A DNA stretch of 64,000 nt. Source: an uncultured Paracoccaceae bacterium. GTDB lineage: Bacteria; Pseudomonadota; Alphaproteobacteria; Rhodobacterales; Rhodobacteraceae. Made by a program: the position numbers and the translations under genes. Shown piece by piece: positions 27,185 to 36,291 of the stretch (the first letter of the stretch is position 1; each line of letters begins with the position of its first letter). Under the pieces are notes generated by a model. The model saw only the letters and a program-made list of their open reading frames with translations. It had not been told where the DNA came from and ran no database searches. The stretch covers positions 496,001 through 560,000 of the forward strand of contig CANNFE010000001.1 of the NCBI GenBank assembly GCA_947503775.1, given 5' to 3'.

Positions 27185-28900
27185 ATGAAACTCAGAACAG
27201 CCCTGTTCGGCGCCGCGGCCTCGATCGCCGCCACCGGCGCATGGGCCGACGCCCATGAAGGCGAGCGAGGACGCGACGGTCAGCTCAACATCATCTACTG
27301 GCAAGCCCCCTCCACCCTGAACCCGTTCCTGTCTGGCGGCACCAAGGAGGTCGAAAGCGCCTCGCTCATCATCGAGCCTCTGGTGCGCTTCAACCCGCAG
27401 GGCGAAATGGTGGCCTGGCTCGCAGAGGATATTCCGACCGTCGAAAATGGCGGCGTGGCCGAGGATCTGACCTCGATCACCTGGACCCTCAAGGAAGGCG
27501 TTCAGTGGTCCGACGGCACGCCTCTCACCTCCGAAGACGTGATCTTCACCTGGGAATACTGCACCCACCCCGAAGGCGGCTGCGCCCAGTCGAGCTATTT
27601 CGACGGCGTCTCCGACGTTGTGGCGGTCGATGATCGCACCATCCGCGTCGAATTCTCCTCGCCAAAGCCGTTCCCCTACACGGCCTTCGTCGGCTCCGAG
27701 AGCCCGATCATCCAGAAGGCCCAGTTCCAGGAGTGCCTCGGCGCGCGCGCGCCCGAATGCACCGACGCCAATTTCGGCCCGATCGGCACCGGCCCGTTCG
27801 TCGTAACCGACTTCCGTCCCAATGACGTCGTCACCTACGAGGCCAATCCGAACTTCCGTGAAGAGGGCAAGCCCGCCTTCGCCTCTGTCAACTTCAAAGG
27901 CGGCGGCGACGCTCTCGCGGCAGCCCGTTCGGTGCTGGAAACCGGCGAATTCGACTACGCCTGGAATCTTCAGCTGGCGCCCGAAGTCCTCGATCAGCTC
28001 GCCGCCGCCGGCAACGGCCAGGTCGTCACTGCCTTCGCCACCTCGGTCGAGCGTCTGCACCTGAACCAAACCGACCCCGATGCCAGCCTCGGCGAAGGCC
28101 GTGCGACGATGGATCACCCCCATCCTTTCCTCACGGATCCGCGCGTCGGGCAGGCGCTCTCGATGGCCATCGACCGCCAGTTGATCGTCGATGTCGGCTA
28201 TGGCGCCGCCGGACAGGTCACCTGCAACGTCCTGCCCGCTCCCGAAGCCTATGCGTCGACCGCGAATGACGCCTGCAAGACGCAGGACATGGAAGGCGCC
28301 AAGGCGCTCCTCGAAGAGGCAGGCTGGACCGACGAGGATGGCGACGGCGTCCGTGAAAAGGACGGCGAGCGCTTGTCGGTCCTCTACCAGACCTCGACCA
28401 ACGCGGTCCGTCAGGACACCCAGGCGATCATCAAACAGCTCTGGGAAGAGCTCGGCGTTGAGGTCGAGCTTCGCAATATCGACGCGTCGGTCTTCTTCGG
28501 CGGCGATCCGGGTAGCCCGGACACGTTCCAGAAGTTCTTCGCCGATATCGAGATGTATACCAACAACTTCGCCGGTGTGGATCCCGAAGCCTACATGGCC
28601 AACTGGCGCTGCTCTGAAATCCCCTCGCCCGAAACCCAGTGGCAGGGCTCCAACATCCAGCGCTTCTGCTCCGAAGAGTACGATGCTCTGGTCACCCAAA
28701 TGTCCGAGACCGCCGGTCTGGAAGAGCGGGCAGAGCTGGCCAAGCAGATGAACGACATGATCATGCAGAGCTATTCGATCATTCCGCTCGTCCATCGCGG
28801 AAACCCATCCGCCCATGCCAATTCGCTCGGCGGGATCGAGATGAACGACTGGGATGCGGAAATCTGGAACATCAAGGACTGGTACCGCCAGGACGGATGA
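27185..28900 (+). CDS. Peptide ABC transporter substrate-binding protein
   Basis: This 571-aa periplasmic binding protein (family 5 type) starts at ATG 27185 behind AAGGAGAG. The Sec signal ends near GAWADA. Family text includes WTLKEGVQWSDGTPLTSEDVIFTW (near 101-124) and FLTDPRVGQALSMAIDRQ (near 315). It likely binds peptides or related compounds; the ligand cannot be read. A terminator-like hairpin follows at once, before the permease genes. Confidence 0.92.
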   Translation: MKLRTALFGAAASIAATGAWADAHEGERGRDGQLNIIYWQAPSTLNPFLSGGTKEVESASLIIEPLVRFNPQGEMVAWLAEDIPTVENGGVAEDLTSITWTLKEGVQWSDGTPLTSEDVIFTWEYCTHPEGGCAQSSYFDGVSDVVAVDDRTIRVEFSSPKPFPYTAFVGSESPIIQKAQFQECLGARAPECTDANFGPIGTGPFVVTDFRPNDVVTYEANPNFREEGKPAFASVNFKGGGDALAAARSVLETGEFDYAWNLQLAPEVLDQLAAAGNGQVVTAFATSVERLHLNQTDPDASLGEGRATMDHPHPFLTDPRVGQALSMAIDRQLIVDVGYGAAGQVTCNVLPAPEAYASTANDACKTQDMEGAKALLEEAGWTDEDGDGVREKDGERLSVLYQTSTNAVRQDTQAIIKQLWEELGVEVELRNIDASVFFGGDPGSPDTFQKFFADIEMYTNNFAGVDPEAYMANWRCSEIPSPETQWQGSNIQRFCSEEYDALVTQMSETAGLEERAELAKQMNDMIMQSYSIIPLVHRGNPSAHANSLGGIEMNDWDAEIWNIKDWYRQDG

Positions 28901-28908
28901 TCAGACAG

Positions 28909-28939
28909 AAGACGGCGCCCACCAGGCGCCGTCTTTTCT
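28909..28939 (+). terminator. Rho-independent terminator/attenuator inside the peptide ABC operon
   Basis: An 11-bp perfect stem (AAGACGGCGCC 28909-28919 with GGCGCCGTCTT 28925-28935) with a 5-nt loop CACCA runs into TTTTCT. It lies nine bases after the binding-protein stop and 58 before the first permease gene. Partial termination here would leave a large excess of binding protein over permeases, a common need in such importers. Confidence 0.8.
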
Positions 28940-28996
28940 GGAGCTTCCCCGCACAAGCCTCCCAAGGCCACTTTCCTCGTTCAACGGATCAGGCCC

Positions 28997-30034
28997 ATGC
29001 TGACCTTCACCATCCGCAGGCTCCTCACGGCGGTCCCGACGCTGCTTTTTATCAGTCTCGTGATCTTTCTGCTGCTCGAGCTGGCGCCGGGCGATCCCAT
29101 GGCGCAGGTCCCCCTGACCGTGCCCCCCGAGGTGAAGCAAAGGATGCGCGAGGCCCTCGGCCTTGGTGAGCCCGTCCCCGTCCGTTTTTACAAATGGCTG
29201 GTCCAGATGTTCTGGATCGAACCCAAGGTCTTTATCGACTGGATGACCCGCGACAGCTGGCTTCTCGGTTGGCTTCCCGATACCGCGCTTTACAGCGGGG
29301 AGCAGCGCGTGATCTCCTGGCAGACCCGCTCTCCGGTCATGGACATCATCGTCCAGCGCCTGCCCCAAACCCTCTGGGTCGTCGGTATGGCCTATGTCAT
29401 CGGCGTCCTAATCGCGCTGCCCATCGGGATCATCTCGGCCTACCGGCAATATTCCGTCTTTGACCAGGTCGGCACCTTCGTGTCGATGATCGGTTTTTCC
29501 ATCCCACCCTTCTTCTCGGGGGTGGTCGTGATCGTCATCTTCTCGGTCCAGCTTGGCTGGTTCCCCTCGATCTACGACACCACCCACCGCGTCGTCGATT
29601 GGGAGACATTCAAGGTCCAGATCAGCCAGATGGTCATGCCGGTCATGGTCCTCGCCTTGCAGACAACCGCCCAGATCAGCCGCTTCATGCGGGCCTCCAT
29701 GCTCGACAATCTGGGACAGGACTATGTCCGGACCGCCCGCGCCAAGGGCATGCGAGAACGCACGGTCGTTTTGATCCACGTCCTCAGGAACTCCATGATC
29801 CCCGTCGTGACCGTGATCGCGCTGGGCGTGCCCTCGATCTTTGGCGGGGCCATCATCACCGAACAGATCTTCAAAGTGAACGGCATCGGCCAGCTCTTCA
29901 TCACTGCGCTTAAGGCGAACGATCTGCCGATGGTCCTGACGGTCGCCTTCATCTTCGCCTTCCTCATCGTGCTCTTCAACCTGATCGCCGACGTGCTCTA
30001 TGGCGTCCTTGACCCCAGGATCCGCTATGACTGA
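28997..30034 (+). CDS. Peptide-type ABC transporter permease (DppB-like)
   Basis: This 345-aa inner-membrane protein has a first TM after MLTFTIRRLLTAVPTLLFIS, a long periplasmic loop (near 30-115), and further helices. The coupling loop contains LGQDYVRTARAKGMRERTVVLIHVLRNS, the OppB-type EAA motif. It overlaps the next permease by eight bases. Confidence 0.93.
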   Translation: MLTFTIRRLLTAVPTLLFISLVIFLLLELAPGDPMAQVPLTVPPEVKQRMREALGLGEPVPVRFYKWLVQMFWIEPKVFIDWMTRDSWLLGWLPDTALYSGEQRVISWQTRSPVMDIIVQRLPQTLWVVGMAYVIGVLIALPIGIISAYRQYSVFDQVGTFVSMIGFSIPPFFSGVVVIVIFSVQLGWFPSIYDTTHRVVDWETFKVQISQMVMPVMVLALQTTAQISRFMRASMLDNLGQDYVRTARAKGMRERTVVLIHVLRNSMIPVVTVIALGVPSIFGGAIITEQIFKVNGIGQLFITALKANDLPMVLTVAFIFAFLIVLFNLIADVLYGVLDPRIRYD

Positions 30035-31031
30035 TCAAACAGCGACAGCCGACCCCGCGCCCGTCAAAGCCGCCAAGGAGCGTGGCCAATGGGCTGATGT
30101 CTGGGCGCAGTTCCGCACCCATAAAGGGGCGCTCATCGGGTCAGGCGTCTTCCTGACCATCGTCGCGACCGTCCTCTTCGGGCCCTATATCTGGACTGTC
30201 GATCCCGGCTATCAGGACTTCCGCTCGCGCAATATGCGCCATATCCTCGCCTGCTTCTCGCTCCCGTGGGGAGAGATCGCGAGCTGCTTTACCTCCCCCG
30301 ACACCGCCGCCGTCAATGTCACCTGGGTCCACCCGCTCGGCACGGACAATATCGGCCGCGACACGCTCGCCCGGCTCCTGTTCGGAGGCCGCATCTCCAT
30401 GGCCGTCGGCCTGACGGCAATGGCGATCGCGCTGCTGCTCGGCACGCTGATCGGCATCCTCTCAGGTTATTTCCGCCGCATCGACGGCCCGCTCATGCGG
30501 CTCACGGATCTCTTCCTCGCGCTCCCGCTCCTGCCGCTTCTGCTGGTGATGGTTCTCCTCTTTCGCGAGCGTCTCTCAAGCGCATTCGGCCCCGAAGGCG
30601 GCATCTTCATCCTCATCGTCTGCGGCATCGGCATCACCTCCTGGATGCCCACCGCCCGCATCGTGCGCGGCGACGTCCTCGCCCTGAAGGAGCGTGAATT
30701 CGTCCTCGCCGCCCGCTCTATCGGGACCCGGCCTGCCCGGATGATCCTGCGGCACGTCCTGCCAAACGTCATGAGCCCGATCATGGTCTCGGCCACCCTC
30801 GGGATCGCCACTGCCATCATCACCGAATCCGCCCTCTCCTTCCTCGGCCTTGGCTTTCCGCCGGACTTTCCAACCTGGGGCCGCCTGCTGAACGACGGGG
30901 TGCAATACATGCAGCAATACCCCGAACGCGTCGTCTGGCCGGGAGCGCTCATCTCTGTCGTCGTGCTGTCAGTCAACTATATCGGAGACGGCCTGCGGGA
31001 CGCCCTCGATCCCCGCATCCGCGGCCTCTGA
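30027..31031 (+). CDS. Peptide-type ABC transporter permease (DppC-like)
   Basis: This 334-aa partner permease starts at ATG 30027 (MTDQTATADPAP). It has an N-terminal helix, a periplasmic loop with VHPLGTDNIGRDTLARLLFG (the OppC-like conserved segment near 101-120), and the coupling loop EFVLAARSIGTRPARMILRHVLPN. It ends with GDGLRDALDPRIRGL, typical of the family. It is the last gene of the operon. Confidence 0.93.
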   Translation: MTDQTATADPAPVKAAKERGQWADVWAQFRTHKGALIGSGVFLTIVATVLFGPYIWTVDPGYQDFRSRNMRHILACFSLPWGEIASCFTSPDTAAVNVTWVHPLGTDNIGRDTLARLLFGGRISMAVGLTAMAIALLLGTLIGILSGYFRRIDGPLMRLTDLFLALPLLPLLLVMVLLFRERLSSAFGPEGGIFILIVCGIGITSWMPTARIVRGDVLALKEREFVLAARSIGTRPARMILRHVLPNVMSPIMVSATLGIATAIITESALSFLGLGFPPDFPTWGRLLNDGVQYMQQYPERVVWPGALISVVVLSVNYIGDGLRDALDPRIRGL

Positions 31032-31056
31032 CCCAAACGGCTGGTCCTATCCGCTC

Positions 31057-31071
31057 GTGACGCTACGTCAC
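31057..31071. promoter_or_regulatory. Short palindrome upstream of the acyltransferase gene
   Basis: GTGACG (31057-31062) and CGTCAC (31066-31071) are complementary around CTA, in the gap between the peptide ABC operon and plsC. It is too short to call a terminator, and may be a regulator site in the plsC promoter region. Confidence 0.3.
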
Positions 31072-31092
31072 CTCTAATGCTTGTTGCTATTT

Positions 31093-31105
31093 TGAACAAT
31101 GTTCA
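31093..31105. promoter_or_regulatory. Palindrome TGAACA-A-TGTTCA upstream of plsC
   Basis: The half-sites TGAACA (31093-31098) and TGTTCA (31100-31105) lie 31 bases before the plsC start. The same half-site pair, with a 2-base instead of 1-base centre, forms the middle of the liu operator at 14687-14710. This suggests related TetR-type regulators, but the spacing difference may mean different proteins. Confidence 0.45.
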
Positions 31106-31136
31106 CGAATATCGGGCAAGACGACGGAGGACGACC

Positions 31137-31904
31137 ATGTTTGCACCTTATCTCTTTCCCATCGGGTACTGGATCACGTCGATCCTCTTCACGCTGCTCG
31201 CGGCGCCGCTCCTGATCCTGCCAAGCCGCAAACCTCTGATGAAATGGCTGCGCCTTTATGCCCGGACGATGGTCGGGGTGATGCGCCATCTCGGCGGCAT
31301 CGATCTGACCTTCAAGGGCCACGAGAACCTGCCGGACGGCCCCTTCATACTGGCCCCCAAACATCAAAGCTGGGGCGACGGCTTCGCCTCCTTCTCGCAG
31401 ATCCCGGATCTGGGCTTTGTGACGAACAACCGCATTCTGAACTACCCGCTCGTCGGTCCCATCCTGCGCAAGATCGACGCCATCGTCATCGATTCCTGCG
31501 GCGGAGATGCCGCCCGCGACAGCGTCACCGGCAACGGCCTCGACACCGCCCGCACCGAAGGCCGCCACCTGCTGATCTACCCCGAAGGACGTCTCGTCCC
31601 CGTCGGCGAGACCGAGCGCTTTCGCAAAGGCGTCTATCACATGTACGAGGCCTATGGCTGCCCGGTCGTGCCCGCCGCGACCGACCTTGGCGTGCGCTGG
31701 CCGCAGCACGACACGTTCACCGTCCCCGGCCCCGCCACGCTCGAATTTCTCGAACCGATCCCGCCCGGCCTTGATAAAGAGGCGTTCATGACCCGCCTTC
31801 AGGACGCCATCGAAGGCCGATCCAGAGCGCTTCTTGAAGAGCAGCGCGCCGCCGGAACTCTGCCGGACGGCGTCGAACTGCCGCCTCTGCCGCAGCCCGC
31901 CTAA
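31137..31904 (+). CDS. 1-acyl-sn-glycerol-3-phosphate acyltransferase (PlsC family)
   Basis: This 255-aa membrane-bound acyltransferase makes phosphatidic acid. It has a TM near residues 8-30, the catalytic HX4D motif in KHQSWGD (His76, Asp81), FVTNNRI and the YPEGRLVPVG motif. The start at ATG 31137 follows GGAGG. The TAA stop overlaps the stop codon of the facing hydrolase gene. Confidence 0.9.
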   Translation: MFAPYLFPIGYWITSILFTLLAAPLLILPSRKPLMKWLRLYARTMVGVMRHLGGIDLTFKGHENLPDGPFILAPKHQSWGDGFASFSQIPDLGFVTNNRILNYPLVGPILRKIDAIVIDSCGGDAARDSVTGNGLDTARTEGRHLLIYPEGRLVPVGETERFRKGVYHMYEAYGCPVVPAATDLGVRWPQHDTFTVPGPATLEFLEPIPPGLDKEAFMTRLQDAIEGRSRALLEEQRAAGTLPDGVELPPLPQPA

Positions 31905-32803
31905 AGCCCGTTCACCGGAACTTTCAGCACCGGGCGGCCCTTCTCGTCGCGCGGCACATGCCCGGCCCGCATGTTCACCTGCAAGGACGGCAGGATCAGC
32001 TTGGGCACCGGCAGCGTCGCATCGCGCGCCTCGCGGATCTCGATGAACTCGTCCCGGCTTTGCCCCTTGCCAACATGGATGTTCGACGCCCGCTCCTCGG
32101 CGACCGTCGTCTCCCACGCGATTTCGCGCCCGCCGCCCGCACCGTAATCGTGGCACATGAAAAGCCGCATCTCCTCCGGCAGGCTCAGGACGCGCTGGAT
32201 ACTGTCGTAAAGCTGCCCGGCATCCCCGCCCGGAAAATCCGCCCGGGCCGAGCCGCTATCGGGCATGAAAAGCGTATCGCCCACGAAAGCCGCGTTCCCG
32301 ATCACATGCGTCATGCAGGCAGGCGTATGACCCGGCGTCGCCATCGCGAAAGCCTCCAGATCACCGATCCGGTAGCTGTCGCCTTCCTCGAACAAGTGGT
32401 CGAATTGCGACCCGTCCCGCTGAAACTCCGTTCCCTCGTTGAAGATCTTCCCAAAGACATCCTGCACCTCGAGGATCCGCGCCCCGATCCCGATCTTCCC
32501 ACCGATCCGCTCCTGCAGATAAGGCGCCGCCGACAGATGATCGGCATGGACATGGGTCTCGATGATCCAGTCCAGCGTCAGATCCTGCGCCGCGATATGG
32601 GCGATGATCCGGTCTGCATGATCGCTGGTGATCCGCCCGGCGGCATAGTCGATGTCCATCACGCTATCGATCACCGCGCAGTGGCGCGTCGCGGGATCGA
32701 CCACAACATAGCTGATCGTATTGGTCGCCGCATCGAAGAACGGCACCACCTCCGGCACCGCGCTCAGATCGATCCGGGATGCAATCTTGGCCTCGAGGGT
32801 CAT
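31901..32803 (-). CDS. MBL-fold hydrolase, persulfide dioxygenase (ETHE1)-like
   Basis: This 300-aa metallo-beta-lactamase-fold protein has the metal motif THVHADHL (His84, His86, Asp88, His89), a later TPGHTPACMTHVIG and LFMCHDYGAGG. Sulfur dioxygenases of the ETHE1/BLH type look like this and oxidise glutathione persulfide, while glyoxalase II relatives are the alternative. The start ATG 32803 is preceded by GGGAGG. Confidence 0.83.
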   Translation of the reverse strand: MTLEAKIASRIDLSAVPEVVPFFDAATNTISYVVVDPATRHCAVIDSVMDIDYAAGRITSDHADRIIAHIAAQDLTLDWIIETHVHADHLSAAPYLQERIGGKIGIGARILEVQDVFGKIFNEGTEFQRDGSQFDHLFEEGDSYRIGDLEAFAMATPGHTPACMTHVIGNAAFVGDTLFMPDSGSARADFPGGDAGQLYDSIQRVLSLPEEMRLFMCHDYGAGGGREIAWETTVAEERASNIHVGKGQSRDEFIEIREARDATLPVPKLILPSLQVNMRAGHVPRDEKGRPVLKVPVNGL

Positions 32804-32866
32804 GGCTGTCCTCCCTTCAATCACAGTTAGGGTGCCGCAAATCCATCAGCCCACGCAAGAGGGCGC

Positions 32867-34162
32867 TCAGATCCGCTTGCGGATCCGCCGTACCATCCAC
32901 CAGACGCCCAGAATGACAATCGGGGTGACGATGGCGGTCAAAGCAAGCTTGCCCAGACCCACTCCCTGCGCCAGCGGCTCAAGCACATATAGCGCCAGAT
33001 TGACCGCGTAATAGCTGATCGCCACGACCGACAGCCCTTCGACCGTCTTTTGCAGCCGCAATTGCAGATCCGCCCGCTTGTCCATGCTCTCGAGCAGCGA
33101 CTGGTTCTGCGCCGACCGCTCCACATCGACCCGCGTCCGCAGCAGCGACGACGCGCGAGAGGCCCGCTCTGACATCGCCGCCAGCCGCCCCTGCGCGGCC
33201 TTCACCGTCCGCATCGCGGGGTCATAGCGGCGCATCATGAACTCCGCAAAGGTCTGCCGCCCGCCGAACCGTTCCTCGCGCAACACTTCGATCCGCTGGT
33301 TCACGATGGCCTCATAGGCCGCCGTCGCCCCGAACCGGTAAGAGCTGCGCGCACCCATCGCCTCAAGCTCAGACGAGACGGCCAGAAGTGACTTCAGCGT
33401 CGCATCCGGCTTGGCCACATCGCCGGTCATCTCTCCGACCAGATCGGTCAGCGCCTCGTCCACGCGCGTCAGATCCGGACCCATATCGCGCACCCGCGCA
33501 AAGCCCAGCATCGACATCGTCTTGTAGGTCTCGATCTCGCAAAGCCGCTGCACGATCCGCCCGATCCGGCGTGATCCGCATTCGTCCTGCACGAAGACGG
33601 CAAAGCGCATATGCCCGTTCTCGTCGATGCGGAAATCGCCCGCAATCGTCGCGCTGTCGTCCAGAACCCGGCTCGCGGCAAGGCTCTCGGGGACGAACCA
33701 TTCGGCCATCCGCTCCGCGATCGCCTCCTCCCCCGGCCAGGTCTCGACCCGCACGAGAGCCGAGGTCATGCGAACCCCCGGAGAGGCCGCAAGCCAGTCA
33801 TCGGGGAACGCTGCGAATGTCGTCCCGTCGAACGGACGCTCCGCCAGACCGTCCCCGAACAGCGTGTAGGTCACGAATTCCGTATGCGCTTCCCACTTGA
33901 GCTGATGGCGCCCAAGCTGCCCGAACCAATGCGTCGCGCCGGGCGACGGATGCGGCGCGCCATGCCGGTCCAGCAGCGCGATCAGATGCGCCCGATCCTC
34001 GCCCTTGTCGCGCGATGCTGCATCCTCGGGCCGCTTGATCGCGAGATAGGCCGCATGGCAGGGCGCCTCAAGCGTCGGAAAGGGCCGCGCATGCAGCTCG
34101 TTCGCCAGCTTGTAGCGAAGATCGTGATCCGCGACCGGACTGGTATGGGCGTCTCTCGGCAT
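32867..34162 (-). CDS. DUF3422 family membrane-anchored protein
   Basis: This 431-aa protein's start region DHDLRYKLANELHARPFP and the FVQDECGSRRIGRIVQRLCEIETYKTMSMLGF segment mark it as DUF3422. The long middle is helical. Two C-terminal TM helices (near 380-425) end in a basic tail RRIRKRI, so most of it faces the cytoplasm. Members are widespread in alphaproteobacteria and their function is unknown. Confidence 0.88.
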   Translation of the reverse strand: MPRDAHTSPVADHDLRYKLANELHARPFPTLEAPCHAAYLAIKRPEDAASRDKGEDRAHLIALLDRHGAPHPSPGATHWFGQLGRHQLKWEAHTEFVTYTLFGDGLAERPFDGTTFAAFPDDWLAASPGVRMTSALVRVETWPGEEAIAERMAEWFVPESLAASRVLDDSATIAGDFRIDENGHMRFAVFVQDECGSRRIGRIVQRLCEIETYKTMSMLGFARVRDMGPDLTRVDEALTDLVGEMTGDVAKPDATLKSLLAVSSELEAMGARSSYRFGATAAYEAIVNQRIEVLREERFGGRQTFAEFMMRRYDPAMRTVKAAQGRLAAMSERASRASSLLRTRVDVERSAQNQSLLESMDKRADLQLRLQKTVEGLSVVAISYYAVNLALYVLEPLAQGVGLGKLALTAIVTPIVILGVWWMVRRIRKRI

Positions 34163-34236
34163 GAGCGTTACCTAGTCTGACTGAGGGGCGTGAACAGCCA
34201 CTTTACTTCACCTGCCCTTCTAGCACAGCTTCCCCC

Positions 34237-34770
34237 ATGGCCCGCACGATCCTTTTCAACAAACCGATGAACGTGTTGTCGCAGTTCACCGATGGCGGCA
34301 ACCGGGCAACGCTCGCCGATTACATCAACGTGCCGGGCGTCTATCCCGCAGGCCGCCTCGACCGCGACAGCGAGGGGCTGCTTGTCCTCACCGATGACGG
34401 CCGCCTTCAGGCGCGCATCTCCTCGCCGAAGTTCAAGGCGCCGAAAACCTATCTTATCCAGGTCGAGGGCCTCCCCTCGGACGACGCGATCACCGCGCTG
34501 GCCAAGGGCATCACGCTCAAGGACGGTCCAACGAGACCGGCCAAAGCCAGCCGGATCGACCCGCCCGATCTCTGGCCCCGCGATCCGCCGATACGCGTGC
34601 GCCAATCCATCCCCGACAGCTGGATCAAGCTCATCCTCACCGAAGGCCGCAACCGACAGGTCCGCCGCATGACCGCCCATATCGGCCACCCGACCCTCCG
34701 CCTCGTGCGCTGGAGCATCGGCGACTGGACGCTCGACGATCTGCCCCCCGGGGAGTGGCGCGACGCCTAG
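34237..34770 (+). CDS. Pseudouridine synthase, RluE/RsuA family
   Basis: This 177-aa enzyme modifies uridine in rRNA. The catalytic Asp is in [18 protein letters not shown] (near 38-55), with KTYLIQVEG and [21 protein letters not shown] following. There is no S4 domain, and the short length fits RluE, which acts on 23S rRNA. Its TAG overlaps the pntB stop as CTAG. Confidence 0.9.
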   Translation: MARTILFNKPMNVLSQFTDGGNRATLADYINVPGVYPAGRLDRDSEGLLVLTDDGRLQARISSPKFKAPKTYLIQVEGLPSDDAITALAKGITLKDGPTRPAKASRIDPPDLWPRDPPIRVRQSIPDSWIKLILTEGRNRQVRRMTAHIGHPTLRLVRWSIGDWTLDDLPPGEWRDA

Positions 34771-36278
34771 TCAATCAACGGCAGCAGCTTGTCGACCGAC
34801 GCTTTCGCATCGCCATAGAACATCCGCGTGTTATCCTTGAAAAACAGCGGGTTCTCGATCCCCGAATAGCCGGTGCCCTGCCCGCGTTTGCTGACAAAGA
34901 CCTGCTTGGCCTTCCACACTTCCAGAACCGGCATGCCTGCAATCGGAGAGTTCGGATCGTCCTGCGCCGCGGGGTTCACGATATCGTTCGAGCCAATGAC
35001 GATCACCACATCCGTCGACGGGAAATCGTCGTTGATCTCGTCCATCTCGAGCACGATGTCGTAAGGTACCTTTGCCTCGGCCAGAAGCACGTTCATATGC
35101 CCCGGCAAACGCCCCGCGACCGGGTGGATGGCAAACCGCACCTCCTTGCCCGCCGCACGCAGCTTGCGCGTCAGCTCGCTGACCGCCTGCTGCGCCTGCG
35201 CCACGGCCATGCCGTAACCCGGCACGATCACGACACTGTCCGCCTCGTTCAGGGCCGACGCGACCCCGTCCGCCTCGATCGCAACCTGCTCGCCCTCGAC
35301 GGCCATCTGCTCCCCAGACGCGCCGCCAAAGCCGCCCAGGATCACCGACACGAAAGAGCGGTTCATCGCCTTGCACATGATGTAGCTCAGGATCGCACCG
35401 GACGAGCCCACCAGGGCGCCTACCGTAATCAGAAGATCATTGCCCAGCGAGAACCCGATCGCCGCGGCCGCCCAGCCCGAATAGCTGTTCAGCATCGAAA
35501 CGACGACCGGCATATCTGCCCCGCCGATCCCCATGATCAGGTGATACCCGATGAACAGCGCGGCGAGCGTCAGAATGACAAGCGGGAACGTCCCGCCCGA
35601 GCCGAGAAACCAGAAGAGGCAAATCAACGACAGCGCAGCCGCCCCCGCGTTCAGCGCATGCCCGCCCGGAAGCTGCTTGGCCGAAGTGTCGATCTCGAAC
35701 GGCAGCAGGCTCGAGCTGCCCGACAGTTTGCCATAGGCCACGATCGACCCGGTAAACGTGATCGCGCCGATCCAGACGCCCAGGGCAAGCTCGATCTGCA
35801 GGATCGTGATCTCCACCGGGATCTTCTTGGCGACCACGGCGCCAAAGCCGCGGAACTGCTCGGCCACGGCCAGCGCCTCGGGTGTGACTGCAACATCATA
35901 GGGTCGGGGGAAGATCTGCCCGGCCTCTGCAAAGGCTGCCGCGACGCGGCCGATCTCGATATGAGCATTCAGCCCCACAAAGACAGCCGCCAGACCGACC
36001 AGCGAATGCATCGCCGCCACCAGCTCCGGCATCTGCGTCATCTGCACCCGCGTCGCCAGCTGATAACCGATCGCTCCGCCCAGAGCGATCAGCACGAGCG
36101 AGGCCACCCATAGCCCCGATCCCGGCCCGACCAGCGTCGCCAGAACGGCGACGGCCATCCCCACGATCCCGTACCAGATCGCGCGCTTGGCGCTTTCCTG
36201 ACTGCTCAGCCCTCCCAGCGACAGGATGAAGAGAACGCCCGCGACCACGTAGGCCGCATTGGTGAATCCAAGTTCCAT
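34767..36278 (-). CDS. pntB: NAD(P) transhydrogenase subunit beta
   Basis: This 503-aa proton-translocating subunit has an N-terminal membrane region (about nine helices, ending near residue 270) and a C-terminal NADP(H)-binding domain. That domain has [18 protein letters not shown] (near 347-364), [20 protein letters not shown], and [14 protein letters not shown]. It couples hydride transfer from NADH to NADP with proton flow, giving NADPH. It is encoded 13 bases after pntA. Confidence 0.96.
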   Translation of the reverse strand: MELGFTNAAYVVAGVLFILSLGGLSSQESAKRAIWYGIVGMAVAVLATLVGPGSGLWVASLVLIALGGAIGYQLATRVQMTQMPELVAAMHSLVGLAAVFVGLNAHIEIGRVAAAFAEAGQIFPRPYDVAVTPEALAVAEQFRGFGAVVAKKIPVEITILQIELALGVWIGAITFTGSIVAYGKLSGSSSLLPFEIDTSAKQLPGGHALNAGAAALSLICLFWFLGSGGTFPLVILTLAALFIGYHLIMGIGGADMPVVVSMLNSYSGWAAAAIGFSLGNDLLITVGALVGSSGAILSYIMCKAMNRSFVSVILGGFGGASGEQMAVEGEQVAIEADGVASALNEADSVVIVPGYGMAVAQAQQAVSELTRKLRAAGKEVRFAIHPVAGRLPGHMNVLLAEAKVPYDIVLEMDEINDDFPSTDVVIVIGSNDIVNPAAQDDPNSPIAGMPVLEVWKAKQVFVSKRGQGTGYSGIENPLFFKDNTRMFYGDAKASVDKLLPLID

Positions 36279-36291
36279 AACGAGCGTCTCC

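Noticed and set aside
27035-28816. 593-aa open frame antisense to the peptide-binding protein gene
   Set aside because: It is the shadow of a high-GC gene: low complexity, rich in Gly/Asp/Val/Arg, no family features, and the sense protein is clearly conserved.
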